Notes: a model not told the origin generated them from the letters alone. 64,000 nucleotides of DNA from JBBPYC01 sp038200275 (GCA_038200275.1 JBBPYC010000082.1:1-64000); one strand, 5' to 3'. Positions 27,516 through 36,774 are shown, counted from the first letter of the stretch. Translations and numbers: made by a program.

Positions 27516-27848
27516 ATGGCCAGCGACTTGATCAAACACACCACCGACGCAACGTTCGACGCCGATGTGCTGCAAAGCGACAAGTTGGTGCTGGTCGACT
27601 ACTGGGCTGAATGGTGTGGCCCGTGCAAAATGATCGCGCCAATCCTCGATGAAGTCGCGCAGTCGCACAAAGACAAGCTGCAGATCGCGAAGATGAACGT
27701 CGATGAGAATCGCGACATCCCGGCGAAGTTCGGCATTCGCGGCATTCCCACATTGATGCTGTTCAAGAACGGGGAGCTGGCCGCGACGAAGGTTGGCGCG
27801 ATGAGCAAGTCGCAACTCAATGCGTTCATCGAGCAGCATCTGGCCTGA
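27516..27848 (+). CDS. trxA: Thioredoxin 1
   Basis: A 110-residue thioredoxin, the general cytoplasmic protein-disulfide reductant. The active site is WAEWCGPCKMIAP and the cis-proline loop GIRGIPTLMLFKNGE is normal. The start MASDLIKHTTDATF matches the family; GAAAGACC precedes the ATG. It lies upstream of rho, the standard order in Burkholderiales, and is divergent from addB. Confidence 0.96.
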   Translation: MASDLIKHTTDATFDADVLQSDKLVLVDYWAEWCGPCKMIAPILDEVAQSHKDKLQIAKMNVDENRDIPAKFGIRGIPTLMLFKNGELAATKVGAMSKSQLNAFIEQHLA

Positions 27849-27933
27849 TGATCGGCAGTGCGCAGGCGACGTTGGTCGACGCCGTGCCTGGCAAGTTGAA
27901 AAACCAAGTGCGGGTTTCTCCCTTTAGCGGCGA

Positions 27934-27963
27934 TTGAAGCGCACCCGCGTTTCCTGCCATAAT
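27934..27963 (+). promoter_or_regulatory. Candidate sigma-70 promoter of rho
   Basis: TTGAAG (27934-27939), an 18-base spacer, and CATAAT (27958-27963). It would give rho a leader of about 160 bases. Confidence 0.5.
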
Positions 27964-28105
27964 CTGTCCCACGCCGCTCGCGTCCGTGCCACGCACACAT
28001 GGACGCGACGCCGCTCTCAGCCGCAGGTTGCAAAACCTCGAAGTCTGGCTCACACGGCCGCCTTACGGCTCGTAGACCCCCCGCCTTTTCTTGTCTCTTT
28101 TCTGA

Positions 28106-28124
28106 ACGCCAACTGGTTTGGCGT
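28106..28124 (+). promoter_or_regulatory. Hairpin just before the rho start codon
   Basis: ACGCCAA, loop CTGGT, TTGGCGT: a perfect 7-base stem ending six bases before the ATG at 28131. No Shine-Dalgarno sequence is seen in the usual place. The hairpin occupies that spot and could control translation or mark Rho-dependent autoregulation. Confidence 0.45.
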
Positions 28125-28130
28125 CATTCA

Positions 28131-29393
28131 ATGCACCTCAACGAACTCAAGGCACTGCACGTGTCGGAAGTGCTCAAGCAGGCCGACGAGCTTGAGATTG
28201 AAAACACCGGCCGGATGCGCAAGCAGGAGCTGATGTTTGCGATCATTAAAAAGCGCGCACGGGCCGGTGAGCAAGTGTTCGCCGACGGGGTGCTCGAGAT
28301 CTTGCCAGATGGCTTCGGCTTTCTGCGCAGCCAGGACACGAGCTTCACGGCCAGCACCGACGACATCTACATCAGCCCGAGCCAGGTGCGGCGTTTCAAC
28401 CTGCACACCGGCGACATGATCGAGGGCGAGGTGCGTACACCGAAAGATGGTGAGCGTTACTTCGCGCTGAACAAGCTCGACAAGGTCAACGGTGGTCCGC
28501 CCGAGCAGAACAAGCACAAGGTGATGTTCGAGAACTTGACGCCGCTGTTCCCGAAGGAGCAGATGAAGCTCGAGCGCGACATCAAGGGCGAAGAGAACAT
28601 CACTGGCCGAGTGATCGATATCATCGCGCCGATCGGCAAGGGCCAGCGCGCGCTGCTGGTGGCACCCCCGAAGAGCGGCAAGACCGTGATGATGCAGCAC
28701 ATCGCGCATGCGATCGCAGCCAACTACCCAGAGAGCTACCTGATGGTGCTGCTGGTGGATGAGCGGCCCGAGGAGGTCACCGAGATGCAACGCTCCGTCA
28801 AGGGCGAAGTCATCGCATCGACGTTCGACGAGCCTGCAGCGCGCCACGTGCACGTAGCCGAGATGGTGATCGAACGCGCCAAGCGGCTGGTTGAATTGAA
28901 GAAGGACGTGGTGATCCTGCTCGACTCGATCACGCGGCTTGCTCGGGCTTACAACAACGTGGTGCCATCGTCGGGCAAGGTGCTGACCGGCGGCGTCGAC
29001 TCCAACGCCCTGCAGCGACCGAAGCGCTTCCTGGGCGCCGCGCGCAATGTGGAAGAAGGCGGATCGCTCACCATCATCGGCACTGCGCTGATCGATACCG
29101 GCAGCCGGATGGACGAAGTGATTTTCGAGGAGTTCAAAGGCACTGGCAATTGCGAGATTCACCTGGATCGGCGCCTCTACGAGAAGCGCGTGTTTCCGTC
29201 GATCCAGCTGAACCGCAGTGGCACCCGGCGCGAGGAATTGCTGCTCGCGCCTGAGATCCTGCAAAAAACCCGCATCATCCGGCAGTTCATTTACAACATG
29301 GACGAGATCGAGGCGATGGAAATGGTGCTCAAGACCATGAAGGCCACCAAGTCCAACGTCGAGTTCTTCGACATGATGCGGCGCGGGGGCTGA
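28131..29393 (+). CDS. rho: Transcription termination factor Rho
   Basis: A 420-residue hexameric RNA helicase that ends transcription. The N-terminal RNA-binding domain includes the RNP-like DGFGFLRS, the ATPase P-loop is APPKSGKTVMMQ, the Walker B region ends LLDSITRLARAYN, the Q-loop region follows, and the arginine finger region GSLTIIGTALIDTGSRMD is intact. The start at 28131 (MHLNELKALHVSEVL) matches the family precisely. A long leader with a hairpin next to the ATG precedes it. Rho usually represses its own gene in the leader; this is plausible here. Confidence 0.97.
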   Translation: MHLNELKALHVSEVLKQADELEIENTGRMRKQELMFAIIKKRARAGEQVFADGVLEILPDGFGFLRSQDTSFTASTDDIYISPSQVRRFNLHTGDMIEGEVRTPKDGERYFALNKLDKVNGGPPEQNKHKVMFENLTPLFPKEQMKLERDIKGEENITGRVIDIIAPIGKGQRALLVAPPKSGKTVMMQHIAHAIAANYPESYLMVLLVDERPEEVTEMQRSVKGEVIASTFDEPAARHVHVAEMVIERAKRLVELKKDVVILLDSITRLARAYNNVVPSSGKVLTGGVDSNALQRPKRFLGAARNVEEGGSLTIIGTALIDTGSRMDEVIFEEFKGTGNCEIHLDRRLYEKRVFPSIQLNRSGTRREELLLAPEILQKTRIIRQFIYNMDEIEAMEMVLKTMKATKSNVEFFDMMRRGG

Positions 29394-29537
29394 CCGAAGT
29401 ATTCAACCGATTCGTTCCCGTGCAGTGCGAGCCGGCGAACGATCATCAGCGAAGGCCGACGCAGCATGATCTACCAATCGGTCTTCAATTTCCGATTGTA
29501 AAATTTTTGGCTGCATGCGGGATTTACTGCCCTATAA

Positions 29538-30386
29538 ATGGGCACGATGAATTCGGTCGAACCTTGCGCACCGTTTCCCCGTCTGATTTGTCGACGCGCG
29601 TTCGAAGACGGCGTGACCCAGCGCGGGTTTGATCCGGGAGACCGCTGGATCCAGGGGTATGTCGCCTATGAGTGGTGCCATGCGCGCCATGTGTTTGAGC
29701 AGTCAGGCGTTGTTCTCAAATCCAAACGCGTGCTCGAGTTCGGCTGCAACTTCGGCGCCACTGCGATCGTGCTGGCTCATCTGGGTGCGTTGGTCGATGC
29801 CGTCGACATCGACGAGTCTGCAGTCGAGATCGCGACGTTGAATGCAGCGCAATACGAAGTCGCGCACCCGATTCGCTTCGCGCACGTCAGCGACTCCGCA
29901 GCGCTGCCATTTGCCGACGCATACTTCGACGCAGTGATCTGCAACAGCGTGCTCGAGTACGTGGACGCTGCGCAGTTGCGCTGGGTGCAATCGGCTCTCG
30001 CCCGTGTATTGAAGCCCGGCGGCCTACTGCTCGTGCTGGGCACAAGCAACCGGTTTTCGCCACGTGAAGTGCATTCGCGGCGGTGGCTTGTGAACTATCT
30101 ACCGGGCTTGTTCAACTCGATGCTGCATTCGCCGGGGCCGCCGCAACGCGGTGTCTGGCCCGGCGCGCTGCGGCGCGGTTTCGGGTCAGACTTTGAAGAT
30201 CTCGACTGGCATGACTATGCCCGGGCCTACTTGCTGGCGCGCAAGGCGATGGGATCCGGCCATTGGCATATCACATCATTGGCAGCGATGGCGTTGCTGG
30301 CCCGGCCGTTTGGCTGGAGCGTCGGCATGATGACGCCGAATCTGTCACTTCGGTTACGCAAGAAAGAAGTCGAAGCGGCCGTGTGA
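29538..30386 (+). CDS. Class I SAM-dependent methyltransferase
   Basis: A 282-residue protein. The SAM-binding motif I is VLEFGCNFGATAIVLAHLG near residue 65, motif II includes VDAVDIDESAVEIA, and FDAVICNSVLEYV and LKPGGLLLVLGTSNRF follow in the order of the methyltransferase-11 (UbiE/BioC-like) fold. The C-terminal 100 residues are not recognised and may determine the substrate. Two ATGs (29538 and 29547) are possible. The preceding 144 bases are less GC-rich, with TTACTGCCCTATAAAT near 29525-29540. It lies between rho and rpmE2, which are usually close neighbours, so it looks like an insertion. Substrate unknown. Confidence 0.8.
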   Translation: MGTMNSVEPCAPFPRLICRRAFEDGVTQRGFDPGDRWIQGYVAYEWCHARHVFEQSGVVLKSKRVLEFGCNFGATAIVLAHLGALVDAVDIDESAVEIATLNAAQYEVAHPIRFAHVSDSAALPFADAYFDAVICNSVLEYVDAAQLRWVQSALARVLKPGGLLLVLGTSNRFSPREVHSRRWLVNYLPGLFNSMLHSPGPPQRGVWPGALRRGFGSDFEDLDWHDYARAYLLARKAMGSGHWHITSLAAMALLARPFGWSVGMMTPNLSLRLRKKEVEAAV

Positions 30387-30496
30387 TAATCAGAGGATTC
30401 GCGAAAAGTACGTTCCGGATACGCTTGAAAACGTGCGAGCTCTTTGCACACGGGCCGAAACGCGGCTGCCGCTATTGAACAAGGTTAGAGCAGATC

Positions 30497-30754
30497 ATGA
30501 GAGAAGGCATTCACCCCAATTACCGCGAAGTCCTGTTCGTCGACTTGTCGAACGGCTTCAAATTCGTGACGCGTTCCTGCGTGAACACGCGCGAGATGGG
30601 CAAAACGGAAGACGGCCGCGAATTGCCGCTGTACAAACTCGATACGTCGAGCGAGTCGCATCCGTTTTATACCGGCACGCAAAAATCGGTTGATACGATG
30701 GGCGGCCGGGTCGAGAAATTCCGCAACCGGTTTACCAAACCCGCTGCCAAGTAA
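30497..30754 (+). CDS. rpmE2: 50S ribosomal protein L31, type B (zinc-independent)
   Basis: An 85-residue L31 paralogue. The opening MREGIHPNYREVLFVDLSNG and the end FYTGTQKSVDTMGGRVEKF are diagnostic. The CxxC zinc ligands of type A L31 are absent (a single Cys, in TRSCVN), so this is the type usually produced or needed under zinc shortage. In Burkholderiales it commonly follows rho. A strong terminator follows at 30789. Confidence 0.95.
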   Translation: MREGIHPNYREVLFVDLSNGFKFVTRSCVNTREMGKTEDGRELPLYKLDTSSESHPFYTGTQKSVDTMGGRVEKFRNRFTKPAAK

Positions 30755-30788
30755 GGCTGGGCCGGCCGGTCGGCCAGCCGTGGCGGAC

Positions 30789-30823
30789 AAAGGGCAACCC
30801 ACCATGAGGGGTTGCCCTTTTTC
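30789..30823 (+). terminator. Intrinsic terminator after rpmE2
   Basis: AAAGGGCAACCC and GGGTTGCCCTTT form a perfect 12-base stem with an eight-base loop, followed by TTTTTC. It ends the rho-rpmE2 block. Confidence 0.9.
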
Positions 30824-30947
30824 ATTGGCGCTTGCCGACTTGGATTGCGAGGCCAAGACTTCGACCGGGCGCTCGGACATGGTGGTCGGCTATGTCTGGT
30901 CCAACTGCAGTCTTCAAGTCGTTTTCCACGCCGCTCGCTGACGCTTT

Positions 30948-32726
30948 GTGAACACCTCATCGACGCCCGCTATCGTCGCACAAGGCGCAGTACGTCGCCT
31001 GCCGCGGCGGGTGCTGATGCTGCTTTGCGCGATTTATGTGCTGGCTGGTTTCCTTGGACGCGAGCCATGGAAAAACGCCGATATCGCCGCATTCGGCTAC
31101 ATGGCCGAACTTGCCGGCATGCACAGCGGCACAGGGGCAGACAGCCATTGGTTCGCGCCAAGCCTGCTCGGGTTGCCACCCGAGGTTGATGCGTTGCTCC
31201 CCTACTGGCTGGGTGCGTTTGCGATCAAAGCGTTCTCTCCTTGGCTTGCGCCGGAACTGGCCGCGCGCATCCCGTTCATGCTGATGTTGGCTTCCACGCT
31301 GGCCTCGACCTGGTATGCGGTGTACTACCTGGCGCGCAGTCCCCTGGCGCAACCAGTGGCGTTCGCATTCGGTGGCGAGGCGCAGCCAGCCGACTATGCG
31401 CGTGCGATGGCAGACGGCGGATTGCTCGCGCTGCTGGCCACACTGGGGCTCGCGCAGCTCTCGCATGAGGTGACGCCGGCGCTGGCTCAGCTGAGTTGCG
31501 TCGCCGGGTTTTTTTATGCCTGCGCGGCACTGCGTTACCGTACCGTATGGCCAGCCGTGGTCGGTGCCACCGCCTTGTTCTCGCTTGCGCTATCAGGCGC
31601 GCCTGTGGTGGCGGCGCTGCTCGGCACCGGCAACGTCGCGCTGCTGCTGTTGCAGCGCGAGGGTCTCGACCCTGCTGCAGCGGCTGACGGGGTTGGCCGC
31701 AGAAGTCGCTGGCTGGCCATCGGGCTGGCGCTGCTGACGTGCGCCGTTATCGCAGGGGTTAGTACGCTTGCCTTGTGGCGCTGGCGTATCGTGCTGCCGA
31801 CCGCTGCAGGCTTCGAATGGGGCGCGCTGAGCCGGTTGCTGTTGTGGTTCACTTGGCCGGCTTGGCCGCTTGCTCTGTGGACGCTGTGGCGCTGGCGCGG
31901 TCAGCTGCTGGGTGGCCAGCCGAGCTGGCATCTGGCGCTGCCGCTGTGGTTCGTCGCACTACCGATGGGCGTTGCGGCGGGGGCAGGCGGATCGGATCGG
32001 GCGCTGTTGCTTGCGCTGCCGGCGCTTGCTGCACTGGCAGCATTTGCACTGCCGACGCTGCGGCGCAGCATGGCCGCTTTGATCGACTGGTTCACCCTGC
32101 TGTTTTTCACCGGCTGCGCCGCGGTCATCTGGTTTCTGTGGGTGGCGATGCAGACCGGTGTGCCGAGCCGACCAGCGGCCAACGTGGCGCGCCAGGTGCC
32201 CGGCTTCGTGGCCGAGTTTGATCCGTGGCTGTTCGCATTGGCCCTGAGCGCCACATTGACCTGGGGCTGGCTGGTGCGGTGGCGGGTGGGTCGACATCGC
32301 GCAGCGATCTGGAAAAGTCTGGTGCTGCCTGCCGGTGGTGCGGTGCTGTGCTGGCTATTGCTGACCACGCTCTGGTTGCCACTGTTCGACTACGCGCGCA
32401 GCTACGGCGCACTGGTGCAGCGCGTTGCCAAAGTCGTGCAGCAACCGTCCTGCGTCGAAGTCGCTGGTCTGACGCGCGCACAAGTCGCCGCGTTCCGCTT
32501 TCATGGCAAGCTGGAACTGCAGCCTACTGGAGGCTTTGCAAGCTGCCCGTGGTTGCTGGTCGACGCCGACGCATTGCGCAAGTTCGTTGCTGGCACCATT
32601 GACCCGACTACCTGGAATTTACACGCCCGATTTCGCCGCCCCGGCGACAACAACGAAGAAGTGCTTTTGTATCGGCGCCGGGCAATCAGCTCGGCGGACC
32701 GCGCTGCACCAATGGAGAAACGATGA
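30948..32726 (+). CDS. Polytopic GT-C/ArnT-like membrane protein
   Basis: A 592-residue membrane protein with about 10-12 hydrophobic segments. The N-terminus, FLGREPWKNADIAAFGYMAEL, has the acidic loop position (D after the first membrane segment) typical of lipid-linked sugar transferases of the GT-C fold such as ArnT/PMT, and the LPYWLGAFAIKAF block fits. About 120 residues at the C-terminus are soluble and end in RRPGDNNEEVLLYRRR. The donor or acceptor is not known; a transferase acting on lipid A or a polysaccharide is plausible. Its stop overlaps the start of the GNAT gene (ATGA), so both are coupled. Confidence 0.75.
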   Translation: MNTSSTPAIVAQGAVRRLPRRVLMLLCAIYVLAGFLGREPWKNADIAAFGYMAELAGMHSGTGADSHWFAPSLLGLPPEVDALLPYWLGAFAIKAFSPWLAPELAARIPFMLMLASTLASTWYAVYYLARSPLAQPVAFAFGGEAQPADYARAMADGGLLALLATLGLAQLSHEVTPALAQLSCVAGFFYACAALRYRTVWPAVVGATALFSLALSGAPVVAALLGTGNVALLLLQREGLDPAAAADGVGRRSRWLAIGLALLTCAVIAGVSTLALWRWRIVLPTAAGFEWGALSRLLLWFTWPAWPLALWTLWRWRGQLLGGQPSWHLALPLWFVALPMGVAAGAGGSDRALLLALPALAALAAFALPTLRRSMAALIDWFTLLFFTGCAAVIWFLWVAMQTGVPSRPAANVARQVPGFVAEFDPWLFALALSATLTWGWLVRWRVGRHRAAIWKSLVLPAGGAVLCWLLLTTLWLPLFDYARSYGALVQRVAKVVQQPSCVEVAGLTRAQVAAFRFHGKLELQPTGGFASCPWLLVDADALRKFVAGTIDPTTWNLHARFRRPGDNNEEVLLYRRRAISSADRAAPMEKR

Positions 32727-33394
32727 CGCAACTGGTGGTTCGCCCGACCAGCCCCGATGACGTGAAGCCGCTGCTGGCGCTGCAAGCACACGTCTACCCT
32801 GATATTCCGGCCTGGAAGCGCGACTCGGTGCTGCACCAGATCGAGCGCTTCGCGCCGGGCCAGATGACCGCCGTGCTCAATGGTCGCATCGTCGGCTGCG
32901 CCAGCGCGCTCGTGATCGCCTGGGACGAATGGTCCGATGAGCACAGCTGGAGCGAGATCACGGCAGCCGGAACCTTCGAGACGCACAACCCTGACGGGTT
33001 GACGTTGTACGGCGCGGAAGTGTTCGTGGACCCGCGGCTACGCGGCAAGCGGGTCGGCCACGCGCTCTATGAAGGGCGGCGGCGCCTGTGCCGGCAGTTG
33101 AACCTGAAACGCATCATCGCGTGTGGCCGGCTGCCCGGCTACGGCACGGTGGCTGCGGCCATGTCAGTGGAGCTGTACGCAAAGAAGGTGCTCTGGGGCG
33201 ACCTGTTCGACCCGGTGCTGGGCTTTCAGCTGCGTGAAGGCTTCCGTTTTTGCGGCATCATGAAGAACTACATTCCGGAAGATGATGAATCCTGCGGCAA
33301 CGCATCGTTGATCGTCTGGCTGAACGCCGAATACGACCCAACGAAGCCGACCGTGCTGCAACAGCAAAACCAGCCGCTGCTGCAGGCGGCCTGA
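32723..33394 (+). CDS. GNAT-family N-acetyltransferase
   Basis: A 223-residue acetyltransferase with the acetyl-CoA binding segment DPRLRGKRVGHALYEGRRR near residue 110 (R/Q-x-x-G-x-G/A pattern). It starts MTQLVVRPTSPDD at 32723, four bases before the end of the upstream membrane-protein gene. The next gene encodes a nitrilase-superfamily protein. In many bacteria the two are a single fused protein (GNAT plus carbon-nitrogen hydrolase); here they are separate, 41 bases apart. The substrate of neither is known. Confidence 0.83.
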   Translation: MTQLVVRPTSPDDVKPLLALQAHVYPDIPAWKRDSVLHQIERFAPGQMTAVLNGRIVGCASALVIAWDEWSDEHSWSEITAAGTFETHNPDGLTLYGAEVFVDPRLRGKRVGHALYEGRRRLCRQLNLKRIIACGRLPGYGTVAAAMSVELYAKKVLWGDLFDPVLGFQLREGFRFCGIMKNYIPEDDESCGNASLIVWLNAEYDPTKPTVLQQQNQPLLQAA

Positions 33395-33435
33395 TTCCAC
33401 CAACCCCCTTCCTTGCTCACAAAGGCAATCACCCC

Positions 33436-34356
33436 ATGACCTTGAAAGACCTCAAGCGCGATCCCGCCCACAAGCCGGTTGCCGGCACCGTGCGCATCGC
33501 GGCGGTGCAGTACCTGCTGCGCTCGATCAAGGACTGGGAAGGGTTTGAAAATCAGGTCCGCTTCGTGATGAAGGCGGCTGGCGACTACAAGCCGCAATTC
33601 GTGATGTTTCCGGAGATCTTCACGACGCAACTGCTGTCGTTCATGGACACCACGAATCTACGACGGGCGGTGCGCAACATGAACGAATACACCGAACGCT
33701 ATGTCGAACTGTTCAAGGAGCTGGCCGGCGAATGGGGCGTCTACATCATCGCCGGCAGCCACCCGACCATGTTCGAAGACCAGCTGCTAAACACCGCCTA
33801 TCTGTTCACGCCTGAAGGCAATGTGCAGATGCAGGACAAGATCCACCTGACGCGCTGGGAAAAGGAAAAATGGAAAGGCGATGCCGGCCAGCACCTGCGC
33901 GTGTTCGATACCGCGCACGGCCGCATCGCAATCCTGATCTGCTATGACATCGAGTTCCCCGAACTCGCGCGCAAGGTGTGTGAGAAAGGCGCCGACATCA
34001 TCTTTGTGCCGTCCTGCACCGACGACCGCCAGGGCTTCTGGCGCGTGCGCTATTGCTGCCATGCACGCGCCATTGAAAACCAGGTGTACGTGGCCGTCAC
34101 GGGCACCGTCGGCAACCTCGCGGTCGAGGGCCTCGGCCTGCACTACGGGCAGGCTGCAATCATCACGCCGTCTGACTTTCCGTTCGCGCGCGACGGCATC
34201 GCGGCCGAAGGCGAGCCGAACATGGAGCAGATCGTGATCGCCGACGTGGACCTGTCCAAGCTCGTCACGAACCGGGTGCAAGGCACCACCATTCCGCTCT
34301 ACGACAAGCGCGTGGACGTTTACGAAAACGAAGTCGAAGTCATCGACTGCGAATAG
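33436..34356 (+). CDS. Carbon-nitrogen hydrolase (nitrilase superfamily)
   Basis: A 306-residue hydrolase with the Glu-Lys-Cys triad: Glu in MFPEIFTT, Lys in QDKIHLTRWEK and Cys in ILICYDIEFPE. A second glutamate near the lysine region (WEKEKWK) is also present. Members cleave amides or nitriles. The genomic pairing with the GNAT gene just upstream suggests that the two act on one substrate, as in the fused versions. The ATG at 33436 has AAAGGC upstream at a slightly long distance. No signal peptide. Confidence 0.87.
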   Translation: MTLKDLKRDPAHKPVAGTVRIAAVQYLLRSIKDWEGFENQVRFVMKAAGDYKPQFVMFPEIFTTQLLSFMDTTNLRRAVRNMNEYTERYVELFKELAGEWGVYIIAGSHPTMFEDQLLNTAYLFTPEGNVQMQDKIHLTRWEKEKWKGDAGQHLRVFDTAHGRIAILICYDIEFPELARKVCEKGADIIFVPSCTDDRQGFWRVRYCCHARAIENQVYVAVTGTVGNLAVEGLGLHYGQAAIITPSDFPFARDGIAAEGEPNMEQIVIADVDLSKLVTNRVQGTTIPLYDKRVDVYENEVEVIDCE

Positions 34357-34424
34357 CGCGGACCCCACGCGCGAACCGTTTTGCCAGCCCACACCAGAAT
34401 CAGCCAAACCGAAAGCACACTGCC

Positions 34425-35684
34425 TTGTCCTCTACCGATTCAGCTGCAACGCCTGCGACCTCGGCCGGCGCCCTCTCTCATCTTCGCGTGCTCGACCTCT
34501 CCCGGGTGCTGGCCGGCCCCTGGTGCGGCCAGAACCTGGCAGACCTTGGAGCCGAAGTCGTCAAGGTCGAGCGGCCCGTCGTCGGCGACGACACACGGGG
34601 TTGGGGACCGCCCTGGATGCTCGATGCGGCCGGCCACGAGACGCGCGACTCGACCTATTTCGCCGCCGCCAACCGTGGCAAGAAGTCAATCACCATCGAC
34701 ATCTCGCGCCCCGACGGCCAACAACTGATCCGCGAACTGGCCGAGCAAAGCGACGTGCTGATCGAGAATTACAAAGTCGGCGATCTGAAGCGTTACGGTC
34801 TCGACTACGACAGCTTGAAGGCCGCCAATCCCCGCCTCGTTTACTGCTCAGTCACGGGTTATGGACAAAGTGGACCCAGCGCACACAAGCCGGGTTACGA
34901 CTTCGTGTTCCAGGCGATGGGCGGCCTGATGAGCATCACCGGGGAAGCCGACGCATTGCCCGGCGGTGGGCCGCAAAAAGCCGGTATCGCGATCGCCGAC
35001 ATGATGACCGGCATGTACGCCACCGTGGCGATCCTGGCTGCGCTCAACAGCCGCAATGAAACGGGCGCCGGGCAGTACATCGACATGGCGCTGCTGGACT
35101 CCATCGTGGCGCTTGGCGGCAATCAGGTCACAGGCTTTTTTGCAACCGGTAAGGCGCCGGGCCGATATGGCAATGCGCATGCGAGCCTGGTGCCGTACCA
35201 GACCTTTGTGGTCGAAGACGGCGAGATCGTGGTGGCGGTCGGCAACGATGGCCAGTGGCAACAGTACTGCGCTGCGATCGAACGTCCCGATCTGGCCACC
35301 GATCCCCGCTGGACGAAAGTGACCGGCCGCATCACCGGCCGCAACGAACTGGTGCCAGAACTGGCGCGCACGATGCTCACACGCAGCGTCGCCGACTGGA
35401 CCCAGCGGCTGGAGGCGCGGGGCGTGCCCTGCGGCCCGATCAACGATTACCGGCAGGTGTTCGAAGACCCGCAGGTCAAATTTCGCAAGCTGCGTGTGGA
35501 CATGCCCAGGCCGGACGGCAGCCATGTCGCCACCATCGCCAGCCCGTTGCGGCTGTGCGGTACGCCGCCGGTCTACCGCAACGCGCCGCCGGCCCTTGGC
35601 AGCGCCACCGACGACGTGCTGCGTGAGGTGCTCGGACGCAGTGCAGAGCAGATCGCAGCGTACCGGGCGCAGCGCATCATCTGA
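34425..35684 (+). CDS. Class III CoA-transferase (CaiB/BaiF family)
   Basis: A 419-residue transferase that moves CoA between organic acids through an aspartyl-CoA. The catalytic aspartate is expected in AGIAIADMMTGMYA; family blocks LRVLDLSRVLAGPW near residue 20, GADVVKVE-like GAEVVKVERP and NRGKKSITIDI are present. A TTG start at 34425 is used since no ATG precedes the first conserved block closely. It stands with the dioxygenase gene 53 bases downstream, on the same strand; the substrate cannot be inferred. Confidence 0.88.
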   Translation: MSSTDSAATPATSAGALSHLRVLDLSRVLAGPWCGQNLADLGAEVVKVERPVVGDDTRGWGPPWMLDAAGHETRDSTYFAAANRGKKSITIDISRPDGQQLIRELAEQSDVLIENYKVGDLKRYGLDYDSLKAANPRLVYCSVTGYGQSGPSAHKPGYDFVFQAMGGLMSITGEADALPGGGPQKAGIAIADMMTGMYATVAILAALNSRNETGAGQYIDMALLDSIVALGGNQVTGFFATGKAPGRYGNAHASLVPYQTFVVEDGEIVVAVGNDGQWQQYCAAIERPDLATDPRWTKVTGRITGRNELVPELARTMLTRSVADWTQRLEARGVPCGPINDYRQVFEDPQVKFRKLRVDMPRPDGSHVATIASPLRLCGTPPVYRNAPPALGSATDDVLREVLGRSAEQIAAYRAQRII

Positions 35685-35736
35685 TGCACCCGGGCGGGGT
35701 TTGTGGATCGGCTACAGCACCACTGGAGACCAGCGC

Positions 35737-36645
35737 ATGCAACTGATCCCGCTGCACGAGGATTTCGGTGCCGAAGTTTGCGGTGCCAGCCTGCTCGACA
35801 CGGTGTGCTCGATCGATCTGCATCGCCAGGTGCGTGCGGCATTCGAGCAGCATTCCGTACTGGTCTGGCGGGACCAGGATATCTCGGACGACATTCAGGC
35901 CACGTTTGCACGCGGCTTCGGCGCGCTCGAGCGGACCAAGGTCGGCTCCGGCGGCGCGGGCACGGTCTACGTGCGCATGAACAATGTCGGCCCCGACGGC
36001 CAAGTCGTTGCACCCAGCGATCGCGCCATGCTGATCGCACGGGCCAACCAGCTTTGGCATACCGACAGTTCGTTCAAGGCGCTGCCAGCACTGGCCTCGG
36101 TGTTGTCGGCACGCGTGATCCCGTCGCAGGGCGGCGGCACCGAATTTGTGTCGATGCGCGCCGCGTGGCGCGCGCTGTCACCGGAGCGCCAGGCCGCCGT
36201 CAAAGACCTCGAAGTGATCCACAGCTATGCAACGTCGCGCGACCAAATCGACCCCGTGATGATGAGCGTTGAGGAGCGCACTGCACTGCCCCCACAGCGA
36301 TGGCGCATGACGTGGCGCAACCCGGTCAACGGCCACCGCGCGCTGTACCTCGCGGCACACGCTGGCGGCATTGCAGGCATGGACGATGTCGACGCAAGGC
36401 AACTGATCGCGGAACTGATGGATCTTGCGACCCAGCCTGCCTGTTGCTACCTGCATGCATGGCAACCGGGCGATGTCGTGATGTGGGACAACCGCGCCAC
36501 CATGCACCGCGGCCAGCCGTGGCAAGGCGGCCAGCCGCGATCAATCGTACGTGTGACCATCTCAGCCGATGAATCCGACGGTTTGGCGTCGATTCAACCA
36601 GACCGCATGCGAACCGAGGTCGACGTCGAAGCACAACGCCCGTGA
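35737..36645 (+). CDS. TauD/TfdA-family 2-oxoglutarate-dependent dioxygenase
   Basis: A 302-residue non-haem iron oxygenase. The iron ligands are His and Asp in LWHTDSSF and the distal His in NRATMHRGQPW, and the 2-oxoglutarate arginine is in RSIVRVTI. The start MQLIPLHEDFGAEVCGASL at 35737 matches the family N-terminus. The sequence is nearer to the TfdA-like (2,4-D/alpha-ketoglutarate) branch than to TauD by its HEDFGAEV opening, but this is weak evidence. It ends before an inverted repeat and the convergent phoR gene. Confidence 0.87.
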   Translation: MQLIPLHEDFGAEVCGASLLDTVCSIDLHRQVRAAFEQHSVLVWRDQDISDDIQATFARGFGALERTKVGSGGAGTVYVRMNNVGPDGQVVAPSDRAMLIARANQLWHTDSSFKALPALASVLSARVIPSQGGGTEFVSMRAAWRALSPERQAAVKDLEVIHSYATSRDQIDPVMMSVEERTALPPQRWRMTWRNPVNGHRALYLAAHAGGIAGMDDVDARQLIAELMDLATQPACCYLHAWQPGDVVMWDNRATMHRGQPWQGGQPRSIVRVTISADESDGLASIQPDRMRTEVDVEAQRP

Positions 36646-36774
36646 ATGGCGCGGCAACCCGACTCCGCTGAATGGATGCTGGCCGGCGCAAACGCCCGTC
36701 TTCAACCGGGTGCAGCGCGCATTGGCCATCAAACGCGGTGCGGCCCATGCGCACGCGTGGCGGGAAATTCGGAC

